44,635 bases of DNA from CAYLLT01 sp964591605 (GCA_964591605.1 CAZQEN010000014.1:1-44635), one strand, 5' to 3'; counted from the first letter of the stretch, positions 16,951-26,100 are shown. Notes: generated from the sequence alone by a model not told the origin. Program-made: numbers and translations.

Positions 16951-18150
16951 TTATTCGGACCTGGACCGGTCGAACTGTTCAGCCGACGACCCGGAACCGG
17001 AGAGGAAGTGGTCCACGTGATGAGAGAGAGCGGAAAGCGACTCGGACAATCCCTCTGCTCGGGCACGGAGCAGCAGCTCGCGATCTCGAAGATCGTCGAG
17101 CAGGCGGTGGGCGGACTCCCCCGGGCCGGGGCGGGCACCATCGTGAGACAACGATGACGCCGCCAACTGGCGCCGCAGCCATAACTGGAAGGCCGCCGGA
17201 TCGTGTCTGGGCTCTGCGGCAGCGGCCGGGCGACTCGTGGTCAGGTTCTCCTCGCGGATGCCCACCATCCGGAGCAACTGCTCGATCCCGCCGGACTGGC
17301 TGGGCGGGCAGGCCGGGTCGATCGAGAGGTCCACGCGCGTGCCCGGATCTTCCTTGACCGCCGCAGCGAGGCGCCGGGCGAGTTCCGCGCGGCTCACCTG
17401 CTGGCCATTGAGGGTGATTCGGGCGGCTCGATCCACCACGATCCGGAGCGGGCCGGCCCGCAGAACCAGAACGCAGCGGGTCCCGACCGCCGGAATCTGC
17501 TCCGTCGCCGGCTCGAGCCAGAGTTCCTCGTTGCTGGATGAATGCTGCTCCGGGAGGGCCACGAGCGAACTGCCGAAGTCCACCAGGGCGATCACCGTCC
17601 CTTCGAAGTCGGCGGCGAAGCCGTTTTCCGTGTTGACCGATCCGGCAAAGACCCAGGGTAATCGAGACGGCGGCTTTCCGGTCTTCTCCACCCGCAGCCA
17701 GGATTCGATCGGCTCCTGCACGGTCCGTCCCTCGCGCTCGCAACGGATCTGGATCTGGACTGGATCGCCGGTGGCCGGCTCGATCTTCTCCGTCTCTTCG
17801 TTGATTCGGATCGGGTGGCCGGGCCGCAGGCCGATGAGCCCCAGCGCCTGATAAAGGTGAAGCGGGCGAGCCTCCAGACGAACGACCGCCTCATGCTCGC
17901 GCTGATGCGGCGAGCAGGCGAAGACTTCGATCAAGCCTTCGCGCATCACGACGGTCGCGTCGGCAAGGACTTCGCGATGGGTCCAGTCGATCCGGATGCC
18001 GGGCTGAAACTGGACGATCTTGGCGGGACGTGAGGCGGGCGCGGATGCGGGCCGTGTGGCAGCGGGCGGTGCCGCATGGTCCTCGCCGCCAAACAGCAGG
18101 ATCACCGCAAGTGAGGCGTAACACGTGAGACGTGACACGTGAAGATCCAT
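16951..18150 (-). CDS. Secreted YdjY-domain protein with ExbD-like region
   Basis: A 399-residue exported protein: signal peptide LTCYASLAVILLFGGEDHA, a Pro/Ala/Ser-rich linker, then a YdjY domain (about 55-206; REVLADATVVMREGLIEVFACSP, HEAVVRLEARPLHLYQALGLIGLRPG). YdjY domains are common in Planctomycetota and have no known function. Residues ~235-300 (PLRIVVDRAARITLNGQQV, AELARRLAAAVKEDPGTRVDLSIDP, GGIEQLLRMVGI) look like the periplasmic domain of ExbD/TolR biopolymer transport proteins. The rest is a low-complexity, Arg/Ser-rich tail. It starts 2 nt after the folD stop and is likely co-transcribed. No ExbB or TonB gene is in view. Confidence 0.7.
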   Translation of the reverse strand: MDLHVSRLTCYASLAVILLFGGEDHAAPPAATRPASAPASRPAKIVQFQPGIRIDWTHREVLADATVVMREGLIEVFACSPHQREHEAVVRLEARPLHLYQALGLIGLRPGHPIRINEETEKIEPATGDPVQIQIRCEREGRTVQEPIESWLRVEKTGKPPSRLPWVFAGSVNTENGFAADFEGTVIALVDFGSSLVALPEQHSSSNEELWLEPATEQIPAVGTRCVLVLRAGPLRIVVDRAARITLNGQQVSRAELARRLAAAVKEDPGTRVDLSIDPACPPSQSGGIEQLLRMVGIREENLTTSRPAAAAEPRHDPAAFQLWLRRQLAASSLSHDGARPGPGESAHRLLDDLRDRELLLRARAEGLSESLSALSHHVDHFLSGSGSSAEQFDRSRSE

Positions 18151-18152
18151 GG

Positions 18153-19043
18153 TCAGGTTCCGCGCCTGCGGAGAAGCTGTTTGCGGGCGGCCTCGACGGT
18201 GTTCCGGAGCAGCATCGTCACCGTCACCGGGCCGACGCCGCCGGGCACCGGTGTGATCGCACCCGCCACTTCCCGGACGGCGGCGAAATCCACGTCCCCT
18301 ACCGTCTTCGAGACCGGCTGGCCGTCGGCGTCCGTGGTTTTGATGCGGTTGATGCCGACATCGATCACCACCGCACCCGGCTTCACATGGCCGCGGCCGA
18401 TCAGGCCCGGTTTGCCCGCTGCCACCACAAGCAGATCCGCGGCGCGGGTGTGTTCGGCCAGGTCGCGGGTGGCGATGTGACAGGCAGTCACGGTCGCCTC
18501 ACGATGGATCAGGAACAGGCTCACCGGCCGGCCGACGATCGCCCCCTGCCCCACCACCACCGCCCGGGCGCCCCGGAGCTCCATTCGCGTCTCATTGACC
18601 AGCTCGACGACGGCCAGGGCGGTGCACGGCGCGATGATCGGCGTTCCGTAGAACACCAGCCCGATATTGGCCGGGTTCACGCCTTCCACATCCTTATACG
18701 GGTCAATCCGGTACTGGATCGCGGGGGTGTCGATTCCCGCCGGCAGCGGCAGATGCAGCATGATGCCGGTGACGTGCTCGTCGCGGTTGAGCTGATCGAT
18801 GGCCGCCTCGATGCGCTTTGCGTCGCTCTCGGCCGGCAGCACCACGAGCTGATAGTCGATTCCGATGGCCTCGCACTGTTTCGCCTGAGATTTCGCATAG
18901 AGCTGGCTGGCCGGCGACTCGCCCACGAGCACCGCGGCCAGCCGCAACCGCCGTCCGCGTGCCGCGAAATCGGCCACCTGTGCGCCGACCTCCTGCCGCA
19001 TTCGCTCGGCCACCCGCTGCCCGTCAATGACTGTCGCTGGCAT
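18153..19043 (-). CDS. folD: FolD-type methylenetetrahydrofolate dehydrogenase, probable cyclohydrolase-deficient variant
   Basis: A 296-residue, full-length FolD-family protein, normally a cytoplasmic dehydrogenase/cyclohydrolase of one-carbon metabolism. Family signatures are VGESPASQLYAKS, VTGIMLHLPLPAGID, the NADP-binding VVVGQGAIVGRPVS and the C-terminal TPVPGGVGPVTVTMLL. All three residues of the cyclohydrolase site differ from the consensus: Gln53 where E. coli has Lys54 (human Lys56), His97 for Gln98 (human Gln100), and Glu120 for Asp121 (human Asp125). I read these directly as CAG, CAT and GAA codons. The human Lys56Gln enzyme is known to lose cyclohydrolase but keep dehydrogenase activity. 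I therefore infer a mainly monofunctional dehydrogenase. A GAGG lies about 10 nt before the ATG, and a TACAAT -10-like sequence at 19073-19078 may mark its promoter. Confidence 0.92.
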   Translation of the reverse strand: MPATVIDGQRVAERMRQEVGAQVADFAARGRRLRLAAVLVGESPASQLYAKSQAKQCEAIGIDYQLVVLPAESDAKRIEAAIDQLNRDEHVTGIMLHLPLPAGIDTPAIQYRIDPYKDVEGVNPANIGLVFYGTPIIAPCTALAVVELVNETRMELRGARAVVVGQGAIVGRPVSLFLIHREATVTACHIATRDLAEHTRAADLLVVAAGKPGLIGRGHVKPGAVVIDVGINRIKTTDADGQPVSKTVGDVDFAAVREVAGAITPVPGGVGPVTVTMLLRNTVEAARKQLLRRRGT

Positions 19044-19307
19044 GAAGCAAATACCTCAGCTGCAAAGCGTGGATTGTAAGGCGACAGCCGGAACGCCGAA
19101 AGTGAAGGTCACAACCGTCCCGGCCGTCAGTCGGCCGTTGTCCGAATGCCTGTGTCACCGCCCGGGAGGCGTGAAATCGTTTGTATCGCGCAATGGGAAG
19201 CCGGTGAAGTCCGAGTCAAAGCACGGCATTCACGGGTGCGGCAGCTTCCGGGTGCAGTCGAAGCAGACGTGTGGTGTCCTTGCGCCGGATCATCACCGCG
19301 GACAGAT

Positions 19308-20279
19308 CTAACGCAGGAGGGCTTGCGCGAACGCGCGGTATTCCCCGTCCGCCGCGGCCAGGTCTTCCGTGATGTAGTGCCGGAAGAGCATCTCGCCGTC
19401 GCTCAGGCGGTCGCTGTCGGGGGTGGTCACGCGCTGAGCACGGATGGCCGTCCGCATCCGATCCGTCCCAAGGTCGACCAGCAGGCGCCCAAACCCCTCC
19501 TGATACTCGGGCGGACACGGGCCGTCCTTGAGGAAGAGGGCCAGCGACCAGATCTGGGCGTAATACGCCCGCGAGCCGTGGCGGATCCCGCGCACGGCCT
19601 GCCCCGCATCCATGGTCAGCAGGTCCGGCAGGGGGATGAGCCCGTCGTGCGCCTCCGTGACCAGCTCTCGGAGGTTATTGCGCCGGAAGTAGTTGTGCCG
19701 GGGCGTGAACTGCGGGAATGGGCCATCGAGCTCGAACTGTTCGAACTGCGTCGCCAGCCCTTCGTTGATCCACGCCGGCACCGGCTCCGGGAAGTAGCGC
19801 GCCAGGTGCTGATGCAGCCCCTCGTGGGCGAGCAGGGCCAGCGTCCGGTCGCGGTGCAGGTCGTAGGCGACGGAGGTCGCGCTGGCATGATCGGTATACC
19901 CGCCGGACAGGATGTGCAGGTAGGTGTCCGCGTGCTCGGGGCTGAAGCCGCGGGTGAAGGCCGCCCACTGATCGCGGTTGTCGAAGAGGTAGACGGTCAG
20001 CCGCTCGGACGAGCCCCGCACCGGCGGCAGGAGCGCAGCGTATTGCCGGAAGGCCTCCTCCATGAACGTGGGCAGATACTCACGCAGGATCGCGTCCTGC
20101 GCGGTGACGCGCAGATCGAAATGCTCGGTGAGGAGCTGCACGCCCTTGAGCCCGGTGGGCGCCGTCCACTCCTGCTCCTGGACCGCAACCGGGACGCGCT
20201 CCGGCGCGGCGCACCCGGTCAGCCAGAGCGTTGCGGGAATCAGCGCGGCCGCAGCGAGCGCGGGGCAGGCATTTCGCAT
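19308..20279 (-). CDS. Lipoprotein with HExxH metallopeptidase domain (DUF1570-like)
   Basis: A 323-residue lipoprotein: N-terminal MRNACPALAAAALIPATLWLTGC has a lipobox LTGC with Cys at 23. The zinc-peptidase motif is seen in LLAHEGLHQHLARYF (HExxH), with WINEGLATQFEQFE downstream providing the third ligand region, as in DUF1570/gluzincin-type planctomycete proteins. The preceding RLTVYLFDNRDQWAAFTRGF and following YYAQIWSLALFLKDG also fit that group. ATG 20279 is chosen because GGAG lies 6 nt upstream and the lipobox position is right; longer starts are unlikely. The substrate is unknown. It is transcribed alone, 94 nt after the SNF2 helicase gene on the same strand. Confidence 0.8.
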   Translation of the reverse strand: MRNACPALAAAALIPATLWLTGCAAPERVPVAVQEQEWTAPTGLKGVQLLTEHFDLRVTAQDAILREYLPTFMEEAFRQYAALLPPVRGSSERLTVYLFDNRDQWAAFTRGFSPEHADTYLHILSGGYTDHASATSVAYDLHRDRTLALLAHEGLHQHLARYFPEPVPAWINEGLATQFEQFELDGPFPQFTPRHNYFRRNNLRELVTEAHDGLIPLPDLLTMDAGQAVRGIRHGSRAYYAQIWSLALFLKDGPCPPEYQEGFGRLLVDLGTDRMRTAIRAQRVTTPDSDRLSDGEMLFRHYITEDLAAADGEYRAFAQALLR

Positions 20280-20402
20280 GGGGTACTCCATCATCAGCCA
20301 CATGCATGATAGGGGCCGGCACCACGGCCGCAAGCGCGCACCCCCCCAGGAAGGACCCCGTAGCGGCCGGCGCCCACGCCGGCCGACACAGCACGCACCC
20401 CC

Positions 20403-22850
20403 TCAGGAAGGACGCTGCACCCACCCTTGCAGGACCGCAGACAGGCCGCTCAGCAGGCCAGTCCACTGCTCCAGCACCGCCGGTGAGAGCGGAATACGCA
20501 GTTCCGGTTGTCCGCTGGAGGGTTCCTGGACGAGCCGGACGCCGCCGCTGCCCGGCGGCCCCTTTTCCGCGGCGGGCTGCAGGCCCGCAAGCGACTGGGC
20601 GAGGGTGGACAACGCCGTGACCGTGCGGGTGAGCAGATCCCCCGCTGCCCCCGGCTGTGACGCAGCGCCCTCCGCTGGCTGATCCGTCTCAACCGCCGAC
20701 TCCGACTCGGAAGCCACCGCTGCCGCTTCAGCCCCCGCATTTTCCGGTTCCTGCGGCGTCTGGGTAATGACAGGAATCGAGCTGGTGGCCGTCTCGACCG
20801 TCTTCATGAAGCGGTTGAGCGCTCCCTCGCCCATCATGACCTGGTCGGCCGTTCCATCGAGCACGCCGGCGAACATCGACTTCTTGAACGCCAGCAGCGA
20901 AAGCATGCCCTGTTCGATCGTGCCCTCTGAGATCAGGTTCACGACCCGCACCGGTTCACGCTGACCCAGCCGATGCACGCGGCCGATCCGCTGTTCGAGT
21001 ACGGCCGGATTCCATGGCAGGTCCAGATTGATGACCGTCGAAGCGGATTGGAGATTCAGCCCGACGCCGCCCGCGTCACTGGAGAGGAACACGCGGCACT
21101 CGGCATCTTCGCGCAGCGCACGCGTGAGTTCCTTCCGCTCCCGGGCCGGCACGCCGCCGTGCAGGTGCACGTAGCCCCAGTCGCGTTCCTCCAGGCGCTC
21201 GGCGACCAGCTCGTTCATCCGTACCCACTGGCTGAAGATGACGACCTTGGCTTCCGGCCGTTCGAGAATCTCCTCGAGCACCCGCTCCAGTTCGTCCAGT
21301 TTGGTCTGATGCCGCGTCTGGTGGTCGACCAGGTACGTGCTGTCGCACGACATGCGCATGTACTGCAGAGCGATCCGCAACCGGAGCTGGTCGGCCTCGG
21401 TCAGGAAACGATACCTCCTCCACTTGGCCACGATCCGGGCGACAATCTCCTGGTTTTCACGGTGCGGCACCCACTGCTGATCGGTCATCGGCACCAGGAC
21501 GTTCTTGTCCATCCGCGGGGGAAGCTGCCTCAGAACCTCGGCCTTTTGGCGGCGGATCAGAATCGGAGCAAGCGTCCCGTTGAGGCGACCCAGGTGCTGG
21601 TAGCCGATGACCTTGCTGGAATCCTCCTCCAGGATTTCATGGGCCGCCTTGAAGGCAAACAGCGGCCCAAGCCGGTGGCGGTCGACAAATTCCACAATCG
21701 AATGCAGCTCGTCGATGCGATTCTCGAGCGGCGTGCCGGTGAGCACGATGGCATAACGCGAGTCGAGCCGCTTGACCGACTGGGCGGTGCGCGTCTGCCA
21801 GTTCTTGATCCGCTGGGCCTCGTCAAGAATGACCAGATCCGGCGACCACTTCGCAATCGCCGGCAGGTCACGGCGGATCACGTCATAGTTGGTGATCTTG
21901 AAGAAGCCCTCGGCCGCCGCGTACGCCGAGGCACGAACGTGGGTCAGCCCCTCGATGACGGTGGCCGGCCGGCGCGAGAACTGGCCAATTTCGTGCTGCC
22001 ACTGGTATTTGAGTGAAGTCGGGCACACGATGAGTACGCGCTCGACGCCGCATTCGCGGGCCAGGATCTCGGCAGCCGCGATGGCCTGGATGGTTTTGCC
22101 CAGGCCCATCTCGTCGGCGATGATGGCCCGGCCCATGCGGCTGGCAAACAGAGCCCCTTCCCGCTGGTAGGGATACAGGGAGACCTTGAGCAGGCTGCCC
22201 CAGATGCCCGCATTCAGTCTGCCGTATTTGGCCTTCAGTTGCGCGTGACGCCGATGGGCGTCGCGCATCTCGGCCAGCAATGCCGCCGCGTCCTCATACA
22301 CGCGCAGGGGGTGGTCGCCGTGCCTCCGGGCCGCCTCGAGGAATCGGTTAAACTCCAGGCAGGCGTCCCCGTCCAGAACATTGTGCTCATCGAAGTAGCG
22401 TCTGGCGAGTCTGATCAGGCCATCGGGGCAATCCCGGCCCGGCGAGAACATGATCCTGCGCTGCGCGCCGTAGCGGACGAACACCTCGGCGAAGGGCGGC
22501 TGATAGCCGGCTCGCAACACGCGGGCGTGCCGCTGCCGCAACCGATGCAGCACTTTCTCGATGTGCTTGCACGTCCCCAGCGTGTTGACCGCGTAATCCG
22601 GGCAGGTGCAGTAATTCATGCCCGGCGCCTCGCCCCGGATGGCGACGCGGTAGGTGCGCCGCGTGGCCGGATTGGTCACCATGAACTCCGAGAACACCGG
22701 CTCACCGCCGGTATTCCGCACGGTCAGTTCCTGCGTCTGGGCAATCTGCTGACGCAGACCCAGTTGCCAGGCATGGAGGGTCATGTCCGGAGGGCGGATG
22801 GTGCGCGACAGGAGCTTGGGCTTGCTTCTGCGGGCTTTCAGCGACGGCAT
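20403..22850 (-). CDS. SWIM zinc finger SNF2-family helicase
   Basis: An 815-residue DNA translocase. A SWIM-type CxC...CxH motif (CTCPDYAVNTLGTCKH, ~81-96) precedes the SNF2 core: motif I DEMGLGKT (~247-254), DEAQ (343-346), LTGTPLENRIDELHS (370-384), then the C-terminal helicase domain with VIFSQWVRMNELVAERL, FLSSDAGGVGLNLQSAS and QRIGRVHRLGQ. The last ~130 residues are Ala/Glu/Ser-rich. Such proteins resemble bacterial RapA/SNF2 enzymes, but with SWIM the true role (DNA repair, transcription or DNA defence) is not settled. ATG 22850 is chosen because AAGGAGG lies 7 nt upstream. It diverges from recQ across a 213-nt gap. Confidence 0.93.
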   Translation of the reverse strand: MPSLKARRSKPKLLSRTIRPPDMTLHAWQLGLRQQIAQTQELTVRNTGGEPVFSEFMVTNPATRRTYRVAIRGEAPGMNYCTCPDYAVNTLGTCKHIEKVLHRLRQRHARVLRAGYQPPFAEVFVRYGAQRRIMFSPGRDCPDGLIRLARRYFDEHNVLDGDACLEFNRFLEAARRHGDHPLRVYEDAAALLAEMRDAHRRHAQLKAKYGRLNAGIWGSLLKVSLYPYQREGALFASRMGRAIIADEMGLGKTIQAIAAAEILARECGVERVLIVCPTSLKYQWQHEIGQFSRRPATVIEGLTHVRASAYAAAEGFFKITNYDVIRRDLPAIAKWSPDLVILDEAQRIKNWQTRTAQSVKRLDSRYAIVLTGTPLENRIDELHSIVEFVDRHRLGPLFAFKAAHEILEEDSSKVIGYQHLGRLNGTLAPILIRRQKAEVLRQLPPRMDKNVLVPMTDQQWVPHRENQEIVARIVAKWRRYRFLTEADQLRLRIALQYMRMSCDSTYLVDHQTRHQTKLDELERVLEEILERPEAKVVIFSQWVRMNELVAERLEERDWGYVHLHGGVPARERKELTRALREDAECRVFLSSDAGGVGLNLQSASTVINLDLPWNPAVLEQRIGRVHRLGQREPVRVVNLISEGTIEQGMLSLLAFKKSMFAGVLDGTADQVMMGEGALNRFMKTVETATSSIPVITQTPQEPENAGAEAAAVASESESAVETDQPAEGAASQPGAAGDLLTRTVTALSTLAQSLAGLQPAAEKGPPGSGGVRLVQEPSSGQPELRIPLSPAVLEQWTGLLSGLSAVLQGWVQRPS

Positions 22851-23036
22851 GGGCAATCCTCCTTCTGTGTGTGGCCAGCCCATCCTGTCACAGCGTCCGC
22901 CGGCAGATCAAGAACGCCACCGCCATCGCTTCAGGGCCGCCTGTGACTTTTCAGCAACCCACCGTCAACACCGGGGGGCAATCAAGACTCGGTTACACGT
23001 GCACGCGAGATCCGCCGCCGGGGAACACCACACGTG

Positions 23037-23056
23037 ATACCCGAACCGGGTATACT
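23037..23056 (+). promoter_or_regulatory. Palindrome over a -10 element before recQ
   Basis: A perfect 7-bp inverted repeat ATACCCG-AAC-CGGGTAT (23037-23053) overlaps TATACT (23051-23056), a good -10. The recQ ATG at 23064 follows only 7 nt later and has no ribosome binding site, so a leaderless mRNA is plausible. The palindrome could be an operator; the -35 is weak. Confidence 0.4.
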
Positions 23057-23063
23057 GTCACCC

Positions 23064-25292
23064 ATGTCCGAGGCCGGGGTGACAACTGGCTGGAGCTTGT
23101 CGAGGGTTCTGGAGACCGTCCGCCGCTACTGGGGGTACGACCACCTGCGGCCGTTGCAGGAGGAGGCCATCCGGGCCGGACTCCAGCAGCGTGATTCGCT
23201 GGTGGTGCTGCCGACGGGCGGCGGTAAATCGCTGTGCTACCAGGTGCCCGCCGCGCTGGCCGGCCGCACCGACGTCGTGGTCTCGCCGCTCATCGCGCTG
23301 ATGAAGGACCAGGTGGACGGCCTGCGCGAGTGCGGCTATCCGGCCGCGGCCCTGCACAGCGGCCTGCCTTACGCGGAGCTGCAGCGCATCGAACAGGAGA
23401 CGGCCGCCGGGCGGTTTCGACTCGTCTTCGTCGCCCCCGAGCGGCTGCTCACGCCGCGTATGCTGGGCCTGCTCAAGCGGCTGCCGGTGCGGGCGTTCGC
23501 CATCGACGAGGCGCACTGCATCAGCCAGTGGGGCCACGATTTCCGCCCCGAATACCGCCAGCTCGCCGCTCTCAAGGAGCATTTCCCCGCCGCCAGCGTA
23601 CATGCCTACACCGCAACGGCCACGCCGCGCGTTCGCGAAGACATCGTCACACAACTGCGCCTCAAGGAACCGCACGTGCTGGTGGGCACGTTCGACCGCC
23701 CGAACCTCGTCTACCGCATCATCCCCCGCACCGACGTCTACGCCCAGACCCTGCAGGTCATCCGGCGGCACGCGGGCCAGGCGGTGATCGTCTACTGCCT
23801 GAGCCGCCGCGACACCGAGGACATGGCCGAGTATCTGAAAGAAAACCGCGTCCGGGCGGCGGCCTATCACGCCGGCATGGACGCCGAGACCCGCCGCCGG
23901 ACGCAGGACGCCTTCGCCGAGGAGAAGCTCGACGTCATCGCCGCCACCGTCGCGTTCGGCATGGGCATCGATCGCAGCGACGTGCGCTGCGTGATTCACG
24001 CCACCATGCCCAAGTCGGTCGAGCACTACCAGCAGGAAACCGGCCGGGCCGGGCGCGACGGGCTCGAGGCCGAGTGCGTGCTCATCTACTCGGCCGCCGA
24101 CGTCATGCGCTGGGAAGGACTCATCGACAAGAGCGCCGCGGAGGCCGAAAACGGCGACCAGATCGCCGAGGCGATGCGCCGCCTGCTCCACGAGATGCAG
24201 CGGCTCGCCTCGCGCATGGCCTGCCGCCACAAGATGCTCTCCGAATACTTCGGGCAGCCGTACACCTCGCCCAACTGCGGGGCGTGCGACGTGTGCCTCG
24301 AAGAGATGGAGACCATTCCCGACGCCAACATCATCGCCCAGAAGATCCTCTCGTGCGTGGCCCGCACCGAGCAGCGCTTCGGCGTCGGGCACGTCGTGGA
24401 TGTCCTGCTCGGGGCGGATACCGAGCGCATCCGGCAGTTCGGCCACGACAAACTGAGCACATACGCCCTGCTCAAGGACGTGGACAAGAAGTCGCTGACG
24501 AACTGGACGCACCAGCTCATCGATCAGGGCGTGCTCGAGCGCAGCGAGGGCGAGTACCCCGTTCTGCGCCTCAATGCCACCTCCTGGGAGGTGATGCGCG
24601 GCAAGCGGAGCGTGCGGCTCATCCAGCCCAAGGCGGCCGGCATCAGGAAAACGAAAGCCGAGGAGATCGAATGGGAAGGCATCGATCGCGGCCTCTTTGA
24701 GAGCCTCCGCGAGCTGCGCCGCACCATCGCCGCTGAGCGCGGGCTGCCCGCATATGTCATCCTCGGTGACGCGACGCTCCGCGAACTCGCCCGAGTCCGG
24801 CCCGGCTCGCTCCGGACGTTCATCAACGTCCGCGGCATCGGCCAGCGCAAGGCGGCCGATCTGGGCGAACGCTTCGTTAAGCACATCGTCGCCTACTGCC
24901 GGCAGCACAATCTCCAGCTCGACGCTGCCCCCGGCAGTCGCCCGCGCTCGCTCACGCCTTCAGCGGACGACACCCCCACTCCCTCGAAGCGTCTCAGCCG
25001 GTCGCTGCGTACCGCCTTCGCGCTGTTCGAAAAAGGCCACAGCGTGGACGAGGTCGCCCAGCTCATGGGCCGCGCCCACAGCACCGCCAGCCAATACCTC
25101 ACGGAGTACATCGAGAACAAGAAACCCGCGAAGATCGACACCTGGGTCGACGACGCCATGTACCGGCGCATCGCCGACGCCGCCGAGAAGCACGGCACCC
25201 GCCCGCTCAAACCCATCTTTGACGCCCTCGGCGGCAGCGTCCCCTATGACATCATCCGCCTGGTCGCCCGCCACCTCGAGGTGCGCGAGTAG
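23064..25292 (+). CDS. recQ: ATP-dependent DNA helicase RecQ
   Basis: A 742-residue helicase. The first domain has LPTGGGKSLCYQ (Walker A ~51-56), DEAH (148-151) with the RecQ aromatic loop HCISQWGHDFRPEY, and TATATPRV. The second has YCLSRRDTEDMAEYL, GMGIDRSDVRCVIH and QETGRAGRDG. A zinc-binding RQC region includes MACRHKMLSEYFG and CGACDVCLEE. An HRDC domain (LFESLRELRRTIAAERGLPAYVILGDATL) and a helix-turn-helix C-terminal region (RTAFALFEKGHSVDEVAQLMGR, TASQYLTEYI) follow, as in RecQ of Bacteroidetes and Planctomycetota. It unwinds DNA in recombination and repair. Start ATG 23064 is preferred over GTG 23034, although neither has a ribosome binding site. Confidence 0.95.
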   Translation: MSEAGVTTGWSLSRVLETVRRYWGYDHLRPLQEEAIRAGLQQRDSLVVLPTGGGKSLCYQVPAALAGRTDVVVSPLIALMKDQVDGLRECGYPAAALHSGLPYAELQRIEQETAAGRFRLVFVAPERLLTPRMLGLLKRLPVRAFAIDEAHCISQWGHDFRPEYRQLAALKEHFPAASVHAYTATATPRVREDIVTQLRLKEPHVLVGTFDRPNLVYRIIPRTDVYAQTLQVIRRHAGQAVIVYCLSRRDTEDMAEYLKENRVRAAAYHAGMDAETRRRTQDAFAEEKLDVIAATVAFGMGIDRSDVRCVIHATMPKSVEHYQQETGRAGRDGLEAECVLIYSAADVMRWEGLIDKSAAEAENGDQIAEAMRRLLHEMQRLASRMACRHKMLSEYFGQPYTSPNCGACDVCLEEMETIPDANIIAQKILSCVARTEQRFGVGHVVDVLLGADTERIRQFGHDKLSTYALLKDVDKKSLTNWTHQLIDQGVLERSEGEYPVLRLNATSWEVMRGKRSVRLIQPKAAGIRKTKAEEIEWEGIDRGLFESLRELRRTIAAERGLPAYVILGDATLRELARVRPGSLRTFINVRGIGQRKAADLGERFVKHIVAYCRQHNLQLDAAPGSRPRSLTPSADDTPTPSKRLSRSLRTAFALFEKGHSVDEVAQLMGRAHSTASQYLTEYIENKKPAKIDTWVDDAMYRRIADAAEKHGTRPLKPIFDALGGSVPYDIIRLVARHLEVRE

Positions 25293-25406
25293 CGGCCGCT
25301 TCACGCAAAGAATGCCGCACTGCTGTCGCTCACGTCGCACCGTGCGCTGCCCGATGCTCCGCGCGCCTGTCTGAAGGATGGTCAGGGAAGAGTCAGGTAA
25401 TGGCCG

Positions 25407-26009
25407 TCAGATTCGCCACAAACGCTCGGGGGGCTCGCTCGCCTGGACTTCGAGCGTTGACGGCGGGGCGGTGCGGAATGACAGGCCGACTACTTCGCTG
25501 CGGCGCCAGCCGTCCTGCGACGGCACCTCGACGAGCTGCCCGGCCTGAAGGCGGAACAACTGGACCGCCTTCGTGTCGCGATCGACGACCATGAGTTCGC
25601 GGACGCCGATCGATGCGTAGAAATCCAGTTTTTCGAGGCTTCGATCGCCGGGACTGCGGACCTCGACCAGGAAGTCCGGCCCGCCCAGAAATGCGGCCCC
25701 GATGTTGCGGCACCGCTGCTCGGACCCCTTGAGCACAACCACCACGTCGGGGCAGCGATAGTTCTTCTCCCAGTCATCGATCCGATCCGTGACATTCGCT
25801 CCGGGGTAAACCTGGCCTCGTCCGGTGTCCTCCACCATGATCAGTAGAACACGCACCAGGCGGGCAATAATGGATTGATGCTCCGGACTTGCCGCGGGGC
25901 TCATGATATAGAGTCCATCCCAGACCTCATCGTACCGGTCACCGCCCATCTCCCGCCGACGGCGGATGAGGGCCTCGACCTGCTCGGGATCGCAAATCAG
26001 CGCTGCCAT
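25407..26009 (-). CDS. Uma2 family (PD-(D/E)XK nuclease-like) protein
   Basis: A 200-residue protein of the Uma2/DUF820 group, expanded in Planctomycetota and cyanobacteria and predicted to have a restriction-endonuclease-like fold. The expected residues are present: Asp in RCPDVVVVL, Glu in GPDFLVEVRSPGDRS, Lys in LEKLDFYASIGVRELMVVD. The ATG has AGGAG about 8 nt upstream. No modification enzyme or toxin/antitoxin partner is adjacent. Its role is unknown. Confidence 0.88.
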   Translation of the reverse strand: MAALICDPEQVEALIRRRREMGGDRYDEVWDGLYIMSPAASPEHQSIIARLVRVLLIMVEDTGRGQVYPGANVTDRIDDWEKNYRCPDVVVVLKGSEQRCRNIGAAFLGGPDFLVEVRSPGDRSLEKLDFYASIGVRELMVVDRDTKAVQLFRLQAGQLVEVPSQDGWRRSEVVGLSFRTAPPSTLEVQASEPPERLWRI

Positions 26010-26100
26010 AGCCCGGACTCCTGACTCACTGATTTTATCGTCGGCGACGCCAGGGGCAAAGGTCCGGATTCAACACAGGTCAGCAGGGATTCGCGACACT

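Noticed and set aside
20339..20416. Direct repeat CACCCCC(C/T)CAGGAAGGAC at 20339 and 20396, spanning the SNF2 stop codon
   Set aside because: Short imperfect repeat in a GC-rich stretch; most likely slippage, with no sign of a mobile element.
23058..24908. 616-codon minus-strand open frame opposite recQ
   Set aside because: The plus strand encodes all RecQ motifs; the antisense translation is Ala/Gly/Asp-rich without any family pattern.
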